DNA of 64,000 nucleotides from Lepisosteus oculatus (lineage: Eukaryota; Chordata; Actinopteri; Semionotiformes; Lepisosteidae). The stretch lies in assembly GCF_040954835.1 (NCBI RefSeq), contig NC_090714.1, positions 6,746,501 to 6,810,500 on the forward strand, written 5' to 3'. The notes beneath the pieces are model-generated. The model saw only the letters and a list, made by a program, of their open reading frames with translations, did no database searches and was not told the origin of the DNA. Below are positions 1 through 11,929 of this stretch, in pieces; positions within the stretch are counted from its first letter, which is position 1; the number at the start of each line of letters is the position of its first letter. A program made the translations under genes and the position numbers.

Positions 1-267
1 GCCCTCTCCGGCAGCAGCGGTGGCAGCAGCGGGGGTGGGGGAAGGAGTCTGGAAGTTTCCCCTGACGAGCTGGATAGGTGCATGGCTCGCCTGACGGGGG
101 TGGTGTTCACGGGCGACGAGGGGCCCCGAGGGGACCCGTACAGGACCAGGGTCCAGGAAGACCCCTGGCAGCAGCCAGCCCCTTCCATCCACAGGACCCA
201 TGTCTACGTGTCGCCCCCCGGAGGCCCAGAGAGCGGACGCTGGCAGCCAGCCCCGGCCAAGTCAGAG
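1..267 (+). CDS. Exon of the unrecognised left-edge gene
   Basis: Frame 1 is open from the first base to a TAG at 283-285. The likely exon end is at 267, where GAG is followed by GTACCC. It encodes a Ser/Gly-rich run, then an acidic segment with ELDRCMARLTG, then Pro-rich sequence. Ending here gives phase 0, which fits the next candidate exon at 4716. The donor is only moderately good. The ATGs at 78 and 82 are probably internal, because the frame is open to the left. Confidence 0.5.
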
Positions 268-3200
268 GTACCCCCCTTTTCTTAGGGCAGCTGTTCCCGA
301 CGTTTGCCCTGATCCTCCTTTTCGGCGAATAAAACGGCCAAGTCAACAGGTTACAAATCACTGCACCTGACGACCTTGAGCTGTAGCGAGGATAACGGAT
401 TCTGCAGCAAAACATTCCAGAAAACGCCCAGAATAGGGAAGAATCCTGGGAAATGAAGATTTGGCCAGGGTTTAATTTTTCGGCTAGACCCTTTCAGATA
501 ACTAGTGATCGGTTTGTATACCAGCTAAAAAGTCCGTGTGGCGCGCTCAGTCTCTGTGCATCAGTATATTATGTGTTGTGGAAGAGGCGTGTAGAACAGT
601 TGCTTTGTTTTCTAGGACAAGTGGTTGTTAACTGCAGAGAACGGCCTTCTAGGATCCTGGAAGTCTAATAATTAGCTATAATTATGCGATAATTAGCATC
701 TGATTCCCTCTTGAAAGTTTACCGGAGTATTGAATGGTAGAGAATAGTGTAGTGACAGGAAGGACTGTGACATCCAAGTAAAGGAATAATCGTTTCACAA
801 GGGAGGTGTGGTAAAGAATGATGGGAAATATTAAAATGGCAAAGCAAATTCGTGGCACAGACATGGTAAAACCAAAGAGCAAACGACACATTCATCAGTG
901 TAAAACGCCACAGGGAGTCTGTGAGGGACTCCAGCACGTAGGTGATGGAGGGAGACAGGGTCTCTGATCTCGCTGGGGTCTCCCACAGACAGGGGTTCTG
1001 GAGTGTGACAGACCCGAGTCACCTTCTTGCATGACAGCCACACACATGAGTACTGTTATCTTGCATCTGTAACGAATTCACTAGAACATCTTAACTACTG
1101 CTTACTTGGATTGATGAGCTGTTAATAGTTAGGTGTTATCACGGAGAAAGAGCTTAACAAAATGCTGTTCGTCCCAATTGGGATGATTTAACTTGTTTTA
1201 GATACGGGGCAGCAGTGTGTACAACTACAACTGTGATTGTGAGAATTTTACAGTGTTTCTGCTTCCATTTGTTGCCAATTTGCTATTTCTCAGATGATGA
1301 TGAGGCTTTTTTTCCCCCCAATAGTTTTACAGCAGGCAGATACAGCTAAGCGACTTGCAAAAGACATGACTTCTGCCAATGGGATTTTACAATGGGTTGA
1401 ACAGGGGTGTTTCGTCTTTCTCCATGTGTACAGACAGGATATGAGTTTGACCTGAACAGGATTCAGATTGGGCAGGTCTAGTTCAGCTTACTGATCCACT
1501 ATGATCACTTGTGCAAAACAATATCAAAACCTCACTGAAGAGAACAACTGGAGATATATCTGACGTGGCAGTATCTCCTCCCCCTTTAGAAGGCGCAGTG
1601 TCTAGAAAAGCCTTTTTTCTCAGCCTCCTTGTTACCTGAAAATAAACAGCTGACCGATGGCAGTATTGGGATATTTACTGGCGGAGAACTGAAGCCTTCA
1701 TTTCTTACACATTCCTAGGGGGTTTTTCCAGTTAAAGGGAGGATATAAAAGCTTCAGCGAATGTTAATTCACCCTGCCGATCAGTTAGACTGTCTGCTGT
1801 TGTCTTTCACAATGGAGACCTTTACTGTGTATGCACACTGTACTTCTTGCAATATTCTAATTCTGGTATAACATAAATCTAAACCTACAAACAGAAAAGA
1901 GACTCTTAAATGAAAGGGTGCTCTTGAAAGAACTAGGGATTCGTTAAAACAGAAAATCAACTGTATGGCAGGGCTGTGAGGTAACTGCAGATGACAATGG
2001 CACATAACAAAAGGTCAAAAGGTGCAATTAGGCCCGTGATCACACTAAGAGAGAGAGAAGCTGTTTCTCTGACATGAAGTTAAAAAGACATAATTTAATC
2101 CAGGGATTTATATCACTCAATTTCACTCTCACAAAACGCTCAGAATTGCAAGAGTCTATTATCTTTTCATTGAAATACATTAGCCCACGTATCGACCCGA
2201 TGCAAGTTCCATAATTTAATATTACCAGAAAGATTCCAGTTATTCATCATGATATTAGAGACGTAATGCAGGACTGCACACATGACCGTCTTGAAACCAT
2301 GCAAATTCTATCCATTAAAGTTCAAGTCATGGAAGGCGCCTTCTGTACAAATGCGTGGGTTCGGAAATTTCTCAGAATCCCAGTTTCCTACTTTTCATCC
2401 AATAAAAACATCCATGTTCGTGCTAATTGGATCTCTTTTTTTTTAATGAAATGTGCAGGCATGCCTAAATCCCTCAGCCCCTAGAACTCTTTCCTGAGAA
2501 AGTGGGATTTCTCAGCTCTCAAGGCTGCTGTGCTAGTAGTGTTTTTTGTGCCCAGTTGAGATGGAAGGTTGCTTGTAGAGCATTGTAAACACCCAAAGAC
2601 AGAGGACCCATAAGGCTGATGCGGGCAAAGGCAGCCAGTCTGTCAGTGGATGCCCTCACAGCACTGTCCTGGGTACAGGTGTTCTGTGAGCTAGCGAGGG
2701 GGAGAATTGCAGTCCGAGTCCTGCTAGTCCAGACCCTCTAAAATTAGTTCCAAGGCACAGGGCATGATAGGCTGTCAGACATGTTGACAGAGGCCACCTA
2801 CAAGAAGCTAAATGGTTAGCAAACAGGATGATCTGGGGTTAAACTGACTTCAAGCTCAGTACCCAAATCGGAGACGCTGACTTGAGAACAGCCAATGACC
2901 TGACATTCGTGACTGAGCCTGCCAGGAAAGTGTTGTGTTTCAAAGTTCCCCCACCCAGTGGCCAGGAATCATGGGACGGAGGGAGTCATTTTTAGATAGT
3001 CCTGCAAGGCACGGTGTGTTTTGAAATACTGATGTGCAGCAGGACGGGGGTGCTGACACACTCTGAAGCAACAGCTCCGTCTTCATAAAGGCGACAGCTG
3101 GTCTGTCCATTAGTCAAACTCGGATCACAGTGCAGAGGCTGCCCCAGGTTAACAACCCAAAAGGTCCCAAAACCCAGAACAATGCAAATCACCCCCAAAC

Positions 3201-6200
3201 ATCTGAGCAAAAGCAACATGAATACAGGTTTGCTTAAGATGGCTTTCTATGACGCAAGGAATTTCTACCACATGTAATGTTAGCAGACGTTTGAACTAGG
3301 CTCTCAAATAGAGTGGCAGAAGCTACACTTTTCAAGGAATACAATGTATGATTTTATTTTAGTTGTATATTGGAACCATGACTGGCGTTGTTAAGCAGAA
3401 ATGACAGAGGATACTGTTATTCCTAGTTGGGCTATTACTAATATGGGCTTGTGTATGGGGCAGATACCTGCAATTCTCCCCAAAATATTTCCAGGGAAGG
3501 ATCCTAGTCAATCCATGTTGACCTTCATTCACTCAACAGGTTAAAAGCCACACTGGCTTTTTCAATCGAAGGATGGAATAATTATGGATTTTGAGACAGT
3601 GTTAACATAACATCACTTTATTAGCCCTATACAATTTCTTGCATTAGGAATTCATCTTTTCACATACCCCAGCTTGCTCTCCATGAGACACACAGACAGG
3701 GAGAGAAGCTTGGGGTTAGACTGCAGGGTCAGCCATTTATACGGCGCCCCTGGAGCACTTGGGGTTAAGGGCCTTGCTCAGGGGCCCGACGGAGTAAGAT
3801 TCTGCTGCTGGCCGTGGGATACGAACCAGCCAGCCTTCCAGCCACAGGTACAGATCCTTAGCCACAGAGCCACCGTTAGCATCGGATGTTCTTCACGGAC
3901 AGCATATAAAGTTCCAAACGGCTGGCCGACGCGTTAGACAGGACAGTGAAGTCTGGATGGTTTTTGGTTTCCAGCACAGGCCGGGATTTCTCAGACACCT
4001 CCTCCTCCTGCCCCGCAGAGAGGTGGTTTCTAGTTACCTTCGGGACCTGGGGAAAATGTGAGGCGACACGATATACCGCCGCCTGCCCCCTCCCTCTGCA
4101 CTGACGTCGCGTGTCCGCCATGCCGTTAACAGAAAAGTTTATTTGCAGGAACTGACCTAGCGCCTTGAGAGACCTCTACCCCTGATCTTTAAAAAGGGTT
4201 CGATTTCACATTCTGAAAGCATCACAGCTCCTGTACTTCTCTGTGAACTTGTCCAGTCTGACGGCTGTTAAACTGGGAGGCAGCAGCAAGATGCCAGGTT
4301 TGGTTTAGAAAGCCACACACCCAGCACATGTGCCCTAATTTCATAGACACTGCACTCTGGTTTCTGTTATACTACAGTACTGAACAGAAGGAGCCAATAC
4401 ATAAATACCAGCACAATGGAAGAAGGTTAAATGTCCTAAATGAAATCCCATTAAAATGTTTTTTTAGGAAAATAACATTTGCCTACAGTGTTTTCTAATT
4501 ATATGTAATCATATAATTATTGGATTTAATTGGACTTTCACATATACAGTAAGTGGATTTTCTGTTCAACAACCAGCTCATGATGGGACTGCTAAGACTC
4601 GATGGTTAGATATCTAACTATCAAAGACATCTGATGAGTCTTTGGAAGCAGATAAATAACCCAGATGGGCCATTTGGCGATGGGGTGACTGGTGTTCTGG
4701 TTTGGTTTTTCCTAGGTGAGTGCAAAGCAGCCCCAGGAGTTTGAGCACATCCTCTCCGAGATCGGTGAGTTTGTAGAATCCTGTCATTCGTGCACGTATA
4801 CTCCTGGAGGAATTCCATAGCTGTGCGTGAACAGCTGAAGTCACATAAACAACAAAATTAGTCTTTTCTCATGGCTACCACAGGGTACAGGAAGATGGGA
4901 ACGTCTTGATCAGTGCTGACCGGCAGGATCGAGTCATGCACATACAGTTATGGCAAAGGAACAAGTAAAGGTTAATTCCATGCTGAAAAGAGAAGAAAAG
5001 AAACAACGTTTTGGCTGTGGAGCCTTTTTCTGGTGTGAATTTGGGACTTTACTTGTTCCTTTGCAGCCTTCGCATGCTGACGCAGATACCTACTTGAGCT
5101 ACTTCATTTTCGGCAAAGTCTCTGTAAGGACAATGTTCATATTGATTTTGATTCCATCCATAATTTCATTCCATACTACAACGAGGTCTTACTGTATGAA
5201 AAGCGATTGCATTGTTTTCTGTATTTCGAATTTCTGATCTAGGCATTGTACCTCAGTTCCTGTAACGCGTGCATTCTTATTGAATGCTGCTCAGTAGACG
5301 GCAATTTGCAATTCCAAGAGCATAATTAATTAACATAACACTTTTACACCAAGCTCTCTGCAGATTCAACAATGATCCTAGGTATTTTAGAATGGAGACA
5401 GAGCGGCCCCATCCAGAACATTGTGCCAATTTGCATGTCCCCCACGCCGTGTCCTTGGGCAAGACCATTGAAATATAGGACAAATGGAAACCTCCAGGCC
5501 CCATTTCCAAGCAAAAAAAAAATTCAAAAGCGTTTTAATTTGGTTGCCGGGAGGTGGGGAGCACACAGATGATTAGTAAGCGGTGTAAACAAAGGCCCAT
5601 TCCACAGATAATGGAAACATTTGAGGCTTTCTGAGTGGGAGACTCTGCCACAAAACTGAGCAGGCAGAAAAACCGCATTTATTTTTTAAGGTTTCATATC
5701 TCACCGTAAATTGATTTTAGATAAGATAAGATCACTTTATTAGCCATATACAATTTCTTGCATTAGGAGTTCAACTTTTCGCATACCCATGAGACACACA
5801 GACAGGGAGAGAAGCTTTGGGACAGAGCGCAGGGTCAGCTATTGTACAGTGCCCCTGGGGCAGTTGGGGTTAAGGGCCTTGCTCAGGGGCCCAACAGAGT
5901 AGGATTCCTCTGCCGGCCGCGGGATTTGAACTGGCAACCTTCCAGCCACAGGCGCAGAGCCACCACTCCACCCCTAATATAATATAAGGTATGAAATATC
6001 CAAGACCCCCAAAACAGTCACTGATCCAAAAAGTCCCATTCCTTTAAAGTCTTGCAATTGAATGAATGAAATGCCCTCTCCTAAATGAAGCCTACTGTAC
6101 ATCAGTGTATTTAGGAACCAGCTTTGAATTTGAAAAGTTTAAATTCTCACAGGACGTTAATCAGGAGAGGGGCAGGCCAGGCAGATTGGCTGACTTTTCC

Positions 6201-9200
6201 AATTACCAGTAAATCCTTACCAAAGACTTGATCTACTGATAGATCAGGCAGTCCCCTAGGTATTGTCAGGGATTGCACTGTTTATCATTTGGAACTCCTA
6301 TTTACTCGCATGTTGGTACTCTGTGAACAGTAAGAACTGCTTGGACAGGCCAGTGAAATTCTGAAACATGTGAAGCCCAATCCACCCCCTTCTTCCAGGA
6401 CTGGCTTCAGCAGAGCCTGAGACGAGGTCAGAGGCATGTAGACATTTTCTCCTTTGGTAGAGTCGAGTCTATTGCCACATGAACTGTACATCGGAATTCT
6501 TAATCGCACTGATCTCTGGGTACATACGCAGTACAGCAGACACCAGAACACCGTGTAGACAACAGGAACATTCAATATGTTGTAGAACAATAAACACAAA
6601 GTAGTAGTGAAACACAAAGAAAAACCATGGTAGACTATGCAAAATAGTGCAGCTGTGTTAGCTGTTGAGGTTGTGTACTGCAGTGGGATAGAAGCTGTTC
6701 TTGAGTCTAGTGGTCCCTGCTTTAAGACAAGATCACTTTATTAGCCATATACAATTTCTTGCATTAGGAATTTGTCTTTAATACCACAGCTTGCTCTCCA
6801 TGAGACACACAGACAGGGAGAGAAGCTTGGGGTCAGAGCACAGGGTCAGCCATTAATATGGTGCCCCTGGAGCAGCTGGGGTTAAGGGCCTTGCTCAGCA
6901 GCCCAACGGAGTAGGATTCCTCTGCCAGCCGCGGGATACGAACCGGCAACCTTCCAGCCACAGGCGCAGATCCTTAGCCACAGAGCCACCGCTCCGCCCC
7001 AATGGTGCGGTTCCATTTCCCAAAGCGCAGGGGAGAGTCTGTGGCCGAGACGATTGGGTGGGGTCATGGTTTTGGGTTGGGATCTTTGGTTTTCAAAGAT
7101 CTGCGGTTTCTTCAAACCAGCGAAGGGGAGGAAAGTCTGCCCTGCGGTGCTGAAAACACCCACACAGTGAGACTGCAGCTCATAAAAAAAAAAAAACCTG
7201 AAACTGCCTTGAGCTGCTGTGCCTTGGGATTCAGACTCCCATCTCCATCCTGCTACACTACGTATTCGGGGAGCTGCCTGGAGCTGCACTGCAAAATAAG
7301 AATCACTGAGAACCATTAAGAAATCTGATTCTCAAGAAGCAGAAGTAAGTGAATGAGTGACGAATGTGTTTACTTCATCTCCCAATACTCACTCTAGAGC
7401 AAGCAGTGCAGGAGACAGTGGAGCCCGAAGAGCTTATTAGAAGAACCAGGAGGAGGCAGCATATGACCACTCATACTGATACAAGGTGAGGAGAGTCCCT
7501 TTGTTAATGACTCCAGAGTTAACCAAGCTAACAACAGTTCCATCTGTCAAAGCACCTGCAAAATGTTTATTACGAAACAGTGCAACAGTGCAAGAGAGAG
7601 GTTACAAACAAGATGAAGCCATTTGGCCTTTCTTTTGGCTGCTGGTCGCTTAACGGCCTTTGAACCTGTCAACTCTGACTGTCTTAATTTTGTATCTCAC
7701 GCTGTCAGAAACAATTGTATTGAGTGCCATTCCCTTAAGTTCTTCCGAACTGAATGTTGTAGTCGTGCTCTTTCCTAAACTAAGCCTACATCGGTGTAGC
7801 TAGCTTTGAATTTGAAAACCTACAATCTTTACAGAACCTTATCAGGAAAGAGGATTAATGCCAGGCTGTGCAGATTGTCCAAATTTCCCAATTACCTGCA
7901 GAGAAAGTCAATCCTTACCACAAACCTGCTCTTCTGAGAGATCATGCTGCCCCCTAGGTATTGTATGAAAGTGCAGTTTATCATGGTTCTGCATCTCCCA
8001 CACTGCTGTTTTGTTACACAATATTCTTTTTTCAAAGACTTGTCAATGCCATGCCTACAGGATGCGATGCATTTGTCTGCTGACACCTTAACTGGGTTAA
8101 CTTGACTGTCTTAAACTAATCATGCTTTTTTATCTTCCTACAACCGGTTGTCATTTGTCTTTCATTCATCCGTGGACTCTCCCTGTCTGTGTGTTGACAA
8201 AGAGACACTATTGAAGTTCGGTACAAAACATCTGCAATCTCTGGTTAGAATCATACGAGATTCTTCGTGGGGTTGAGAACATTTTTTTTCCCCGTATTAT
8301 TTTTGTTTTATCTGTAGAACCGAGACGTCGAGCTCAGAATTTCCCGGAGAGAGAGGCAGTCAGTCCTCACCATGATCGGATGAGAAGATGGTGAGCTGAA
8401 AGAGATACTTTACCTTTCATGGACAACAGTGAAGCTCCCATTTCACAGCAATAGGATCCATTATGAACTCACGCAGGACGACTGCTCCAACACAAAATGT
8501 GCTTTGGAAGTTGAAACGCTTATACTGTATTACACAAACTGACTCAAAAAAGAAAAAGAAGATCCCATATCCAAAGATTTAAACATCCAATTCTTGGCAA
8601 TGGCTCTTATTCAAAACCCTGTAAATCTTATACAGGACATCCAATACATTTCATCTGTAATGTAATGGAATCTTTGTTCAGTCTCTAATGTTTCCTCTTT
8701 CCCTGCGTGTAACATTTGTAAAACTAGTGTTTTATTAGCAGGGACTGTCTGTTTTGAATAACACAAAGTTTGGAACTTGACATCAATTTATCATTGAAGA
8801 GCTATTAGCGTTACAGACCATATTATTTGCCCTGCAGGAATATAGAGTAGTTCTATGGTTTTACCTTTCTTGGATGTGGAGATCTGTGGTGGACTTCCAG
8901 TTCTGCCTGATCCAAGCACTTCACATATTAGTCGACTTCAATGTTATCGTTCAACATTATATAAATGATTGTATAAAAATGCAATTGGCTTTGCAACATT
9001 AGTGGTTGATATTGAGAGACATGTAAAAGCTGCAGAACTGTGGCTCTGCAGCACAGGGTGGGGGTGGTGTAAAAGGACATGGCTTGAATGCCAAGGGACC
9101 AAAGTACAAGTAGAGGCTCTTAGCAGCAGGCACAGCAAGATTGCTTTTAGGAGCATGGAGTCGGATTTCCAGTACCATTACCTGTGGTGTTATTTTGCAA

Positions 9201-9795
9201 AACCTTGTTTTGCCACAAAGAATGCACTTAGGTGGTGCCTTTCCAGCATGGTATGCGACATTAATGGGTGATAGCTGGAGACCCCTCTCTATGACCCTGC
9301 TTGTTGCGCTACAATAAATAAACTTTGGGGGCAAACATGGCATTCTGGGAACCCTCTTCCATTTATGGTTTAGGTATGGTTGCCATCGGAGACCACTTCA
9401 GGCCTCGCTGGCTACCCTATTGACACCCATGTTGCACCTCCCTCAACCCCACCCGTGTGTGATGGACGTTCCTAAATTTCTTGTCCAGGGACTGTACAAT
9501 GCAAATTGCAGATCGAATCAGTTCAATGAATGCGGTCTCAGCAAGACGTTGTAAGGAACCTACCTTGTAAGAATAGAATTCTTAAAGTATCATATATATA
9601 GTTAGAAATCATATTCAAGTACATTACAAATGTAGAAAGTGTCCAAAACCTTTTTTTATTGTCTGTTTTACAGATGAACCGAGACACTTTGTCTCTGGGA
9701 AGAGAAGACTGATCAAAGGGGAGGACGATCTTCACCCCCGAAGATGTGAACACCTTAGCTGTAAAACTGAGAGCACAGCCTCAGAAGACATTTAG
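1..9795 (+). CDS. 3' part of an unrecognised multi-exon gene (partial)
   Basis: I do not recognise this gene. Three pieces chain together in phase: an exon running in from the left edge to 267, a 49-nt exon at 4716-4764, and a terminal exon at 9674-9795 ending in TAG. Exon 1 ends in phase 0 before GT at 268. The second exon enters after a pyrimidine-rich tract and AG at 4714-4715 and leaves in phase 1 before GTGAGT. The last exon enters in phase 1 after TTTTACAG. The joined product is 146 residues: a Gly/Ser-rich start, a short acidic helix (ELDRCMARL), a Pro-rich middle, the segment EFEHILSEID and a basic/acidic tail ending TASEDI. No catalytic motif is visible. A canonical AATAAA lies at 10077-10082. 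The open frame and matching phases argue for a real gene; its identity is unknown. Confidence 0.55.
268..3604. other. Intron-like sequence, no gene seen
   Basis: AT-rich sequence with only short, stop-bounded reading frames, lying between two candidate exons. I recognise no exon, RNA gene or named repeat here. Confidence 0.5.
3605..3885 (-). mobile_element. tRNA-derived SINE, copy 1
   Basis: Read on the minus strand this begins with a tRNA-like head: an A-box-like TGGCTCTGTGGCTAAGGATC, then GGCTGGTTCGTATCC as B box. A central block follows with GAGCAAGGCCCTTAACCCC, typical of several fish SINEs, and then an AATAAAGTGAT-type tail resembling an L2-type LINE 3' end. Copies at 5.7, 6.7 and 56.8 kb confirm the family. 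This copy has several substitutions. Confidence 0.85.
4716..4764 (+). CDS. Short internal exon of the left-edge gene
   Basis: A 49-nt exon between a TTTGGTTTTTCCTAG acceptor and a GTGAGTTT donor. In the frame inherited from exon 1 it encodes VSAKQPQEFEHILSEI plus one base, with no stop. Good splice sites on both sides and the phase match are the support. The peptide looks like a continuous amphipathic helix. Confidence 0.5.
4953..5175 (-). repeat. Dispersed repeat with perfect 17-bp inverted arms
   Basis: The arms at 4953-4969 and 5048-5064 are exact reverse complements around a 78-nt centre. The centre carries GCTGAAAAGAGAAGAAAAG and a hairpin GGCTgtggAGCC. The core (GCTGAAAAGAGAAGAAA ... 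GGCTGTGGA) and the distal ATTGATTTTGATTC recur near 62.46-62.73 kb, so this is a repeat family. On the minus strand it resembles repeats with a CTGAAGAAGGC-loop-GCCGAAACG motif, often seen at the ends of Penelope-like elements. That family assignment is from memory and tentative. Confidence 0.5.
5722..5978 (-). mobile_element. tRNA-derived SINE, copy 2
   Basis: Same element and orientation as the copy at 3.6 kb. The head reads TGGCTCTGCGCCTGTGGCTG, having lost part of the A-box region (the CTAAGGAT stretch), while the CCTTAACCCC block and tail are intact. Flanks are AT-rich, as expected for SINE targets. Confidence 0.85.
6725..7003 (-). mobile_element. tRNA-derived SINE, copy 3
   Basis: A nearly full-length copy. 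On the minus strand it starts GGGGCGGAGCGGTGGCTCTG, with B box GGTTCGTATCC, the GCAAGGCCCTTAACCCC block, and a tail ending CTAATAAAGTGATCTTGT. It also creates the apparent minus-strand reading frame over 6882-7316. Confidence 0.88.
8318..8390 (+). CDS. Candidate alternative 3' exon of the left-edge gene
   Basis: A strong acceptor (long T-rich tract, then CTGTAG at 8312-8317) opens a phase-1 frame beginning E-PRRRAQNFPERE and reaching TGG TGA at 8389-8394. A donor (GTGAGC at 8391) also lies here; splicing it on to the 9674 exon would create TGA at the junction, so either use gives nearly the same C-terminus. Overlapping AATAAA signals at 9313-9318 and 9317-9322 could terminate a transcript that reads through. 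The exon opens with the same AACCGAGAC as the 9674 exon. Confidence 0.3.
9674..9795 (+). CDS. Terminal exon of the left-edge gene
   Basis: This exon follows the acceptor TTTTACAG. Entered in phase 1 it is open for 40 codons (DEPRHFVSGKRRLIKGEDD, then a Cys-containing tail) and stops at TAG 9793-9795. The frame has no stop although the surroundings are AT-rich and stop-dense. The 3' UTR would run to the AATAAA at 10077-10082. Confidence 0.45.
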
Positions 9796-10076
9796 AGAAA
9801 GAAAAGCGCAGACAATCGTCTTAAGAATATAGTGAAATCCATTTGAATAGTCTTTTGTTTCTGGCTTTAACGCTTCATTGATTTTCTAGACTTTTAGAAG
9901 CAATGGTTAAAATTGTGGTTTTTAACCTTTAATTTTGTAAAAAGTAAAGCCCTCATCTCCGTATCGTCCCCTGCTGTGTACCCATTACAGAATCTAATGG
10001 CTATACATGCCTTTCAATTTCTCAGTTCTTGAACTGACAAGGCTAACATTCTTGTGTATTTTGGTTTATTGCTTTA

Positions 10077-10082
10077 AATAAA
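10077..10082 (+). terminator. Poly(A) signal AATAAA
   Basis: A canonical AATAAA 282 bases after the TAG of the candidate terminal exon, followed by TG/T-rich sequence. It is the likely cleavage signal of the left-edge gene. Confidence 0.45.
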
Positions 10083-10429
10083 TGAACTTTCAAAAAAACA
10101 ACCTATTGGCCATATAAGGTTTTAAAGGTAATAACAGCCTGTGGAATTCATTGTGAACTGTTCGAAAAGCCTTCATGACAAGTACTTGCATTTAATTTAT
10201 TATGTGCCGCGTTTGCTAAAAGAGTTAGTATGGTTTGCTATACAATGATGATGTTAACACTTACTGTAAAAATAAAACATTCTAATAAAAGGGATTTGTC
10301 ATTATTATAGATTATAAACAGGCACCCCCCATTTACGAATTTTCACTATAAAGTGTTGTGTATATTTTTGCCATTTTTCAAAAATCGACCGTTTTTGCGC
10401 TAACGAACTCCTGCGCTGATACATCCTGC

Positions 10430-10680
10430 CGTAGGCGGAGGAATACACCTCTGTGCGTAGCATAGGTCCAAGCATCATATGTCGTCCGCTATGACCGTAT
10501 TAAGAATTCAGCTGTAACAAAGTGTGCAAATTTACACTTTATATATTTTATGAAATATGAACCTATGTTTTGCTATAACGAGCTGAATTTCTACGTTGAT
10601 CCTACTCCATGTGGAGGAATACACTTCTGTGCGTAGCGGAAGCTCAAACACTACGTTGTCCACTACGACGACGCCTGCAA
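10430..10680. repeat. Degenerate repeat pair, 176-bp spacing
   Basis: GGAGGAATACACnTCTGTGCGTAGC occurs at 10437 and again at 10613. Similarity extends downstream (AAGC/CAAAC, TCGTCCGCTATGAC versus TTGTCCACTACGAC) and upstream (GCTAACGA versus CTATAACGA). This is a diverged tandem or internal repeat of about 176 bp, possibly inside a larger unclassified element that starts near 10320. Confidence 0.6.
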
Positions 10681-10796
10681 ATTCAGACGTTTTTTGAATA
10701 TTCAGACGTATTTTCTTATTAGTTCTTACCATATCGAGCATCCTATTTCTGTTATGTTAGACTTATTGTGAGTGTTCTGTTCAAGCTAAAACATTT

Positions 10797-10851
10797 AATA
10801 TATATATAAAGTGATATATATATATAAATATATATATAAAGTAATACTGTC
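10797..10851. repeat. AT-rich simple repeat
   Basis: Three runs of (TA)n, each followed by AAAGTGA- or AAAGTAA-like spacers: a simple repeat with a longer unit on top of the dinucleotide. Confidence 0.8.
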
Positions 10852-11572
10852 GTCACTGTAATGATTTCGCACTGCGCAAAATTTTGAAAATGTGTGGATA
10901 TTTCTGGGATTTACATATATTCTTATGGGAATTATTATTTTTTATTTAAAAACTTGTCCTTACGAACAGTTTTCATGGAAGGGATACAGCCAGGGATGCT
11001 TGTATCGTATTTCAATAGGTGGCGTTTTTGACCATGTGGTCTCAACTGCTCCCTCCAGTGGACAAAGCGCGCCACTCTTTTCTTATTCTTTCAGTAAATC
11101 CCCACAGATTCGGAGTTTTAATTTTTCAAAAGTGGTTTTGCCATCATCATTAAGCTATTATGAAAAAAAAAATTTTTTAGCGGAACCTGTTCTTTAGCAG
11201 ACAGAACGTTATAACGAGATAAACTGCTCTGCAGCGAGCTCCACGTCTCGGACGTCCAAAAAGCAGAGTGACAAACTACAAATAATACATCACGTGTTAA
11301 CAATCACATTTGCACGAATATCTCCTCAGCATTTGCCCAACGATATAAATTAAATTACTGTGCGCTTTCAAAGTACGATAGAACATTAAGCCACTGTGTC
11401 TGCTGAACAGTAACGAGCAACATTTATCAGCACCGTGTTCCGCTTCATCTAAAGACATTCAGCTGCACGACTTTCTCAGTCTTTTAAGTAAAACAAACGA
11501 TCGATTGCGGTATAGGTATTTTTTTATTCTGGGTTGTAAAGTGTCAAATACAGTTTCTAGATTTTTTTTTAG

Positions 11573-11579
11573 AAAAAAA
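11573..11579 (-). terminator. RNA polymerase III terminator of tRNA-Lys
   Basis: A run of seven A on the plus strand is TTTTTTT on the tRNA strand, six bases past the tRNA 3' end: the expected pol III stop. A second T-run lies a few bases further on. Confidence 0.85.
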
Positions 11580-11585
11580 TGGAAT

Positions 11586-11658
11586 CGCCCAACGTGGGGC
11601 TCGAACCCACGACCCTGAGATTAAGAGTCTCATGCTCTACCGACTGAGCTAGCCGGGC
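11586..11658 (-). tRNA. tRNA-Lys (anticodon CTT)
   Basis: The reverse complement is a complete 73-nt tRNA. The acceptor stem GCCCGGC/GTTGGGC closes with one G-U pair and leaves the discriminator G; CCA is not encoded. A box TAGCTCAGTCGG and B box GGGTTCGAGCC are intact, with anticodon loop CTCTTAA and CTT at 11625-11623. There is no intron. It decodes AAG. The sequence looks like the vertebrate consensus tRNA-Lys-CTT and all stems pair, so it should be functional. Pol III termination is supplied by the T-run just downstream. Confidence 0.97.
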
Positions 11659-11929
11659 GCTTCTGCAAACAAACTCGCTTGACGTCGCCTTTTTCCTGAC
11701 TCAGTATTGAGGATGACATAATTTGATCATTTTAGCGATGAATTTGACGTGCAAAACCGCATTCTTTAATTTCTCAAACAATACCCCCAAATGTATGCTA
11801 AGCTTCAATGGGTTATTAGCAGTGCTTCTTTTTGATTAGCAATAGCCTGATTTACAGATTGCAGATGCATTTCTGTTTCTAAAAATGTAATTCATTCTTG
11901 AGAAAAAATAGGACGTATAATGCATTTTC

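Noticed and set aside
6882-7316. 144-codon minus-strand frame
   Set aside because: It overlaps a tRNA-derived SINE head plus flank; the frame is incidental.
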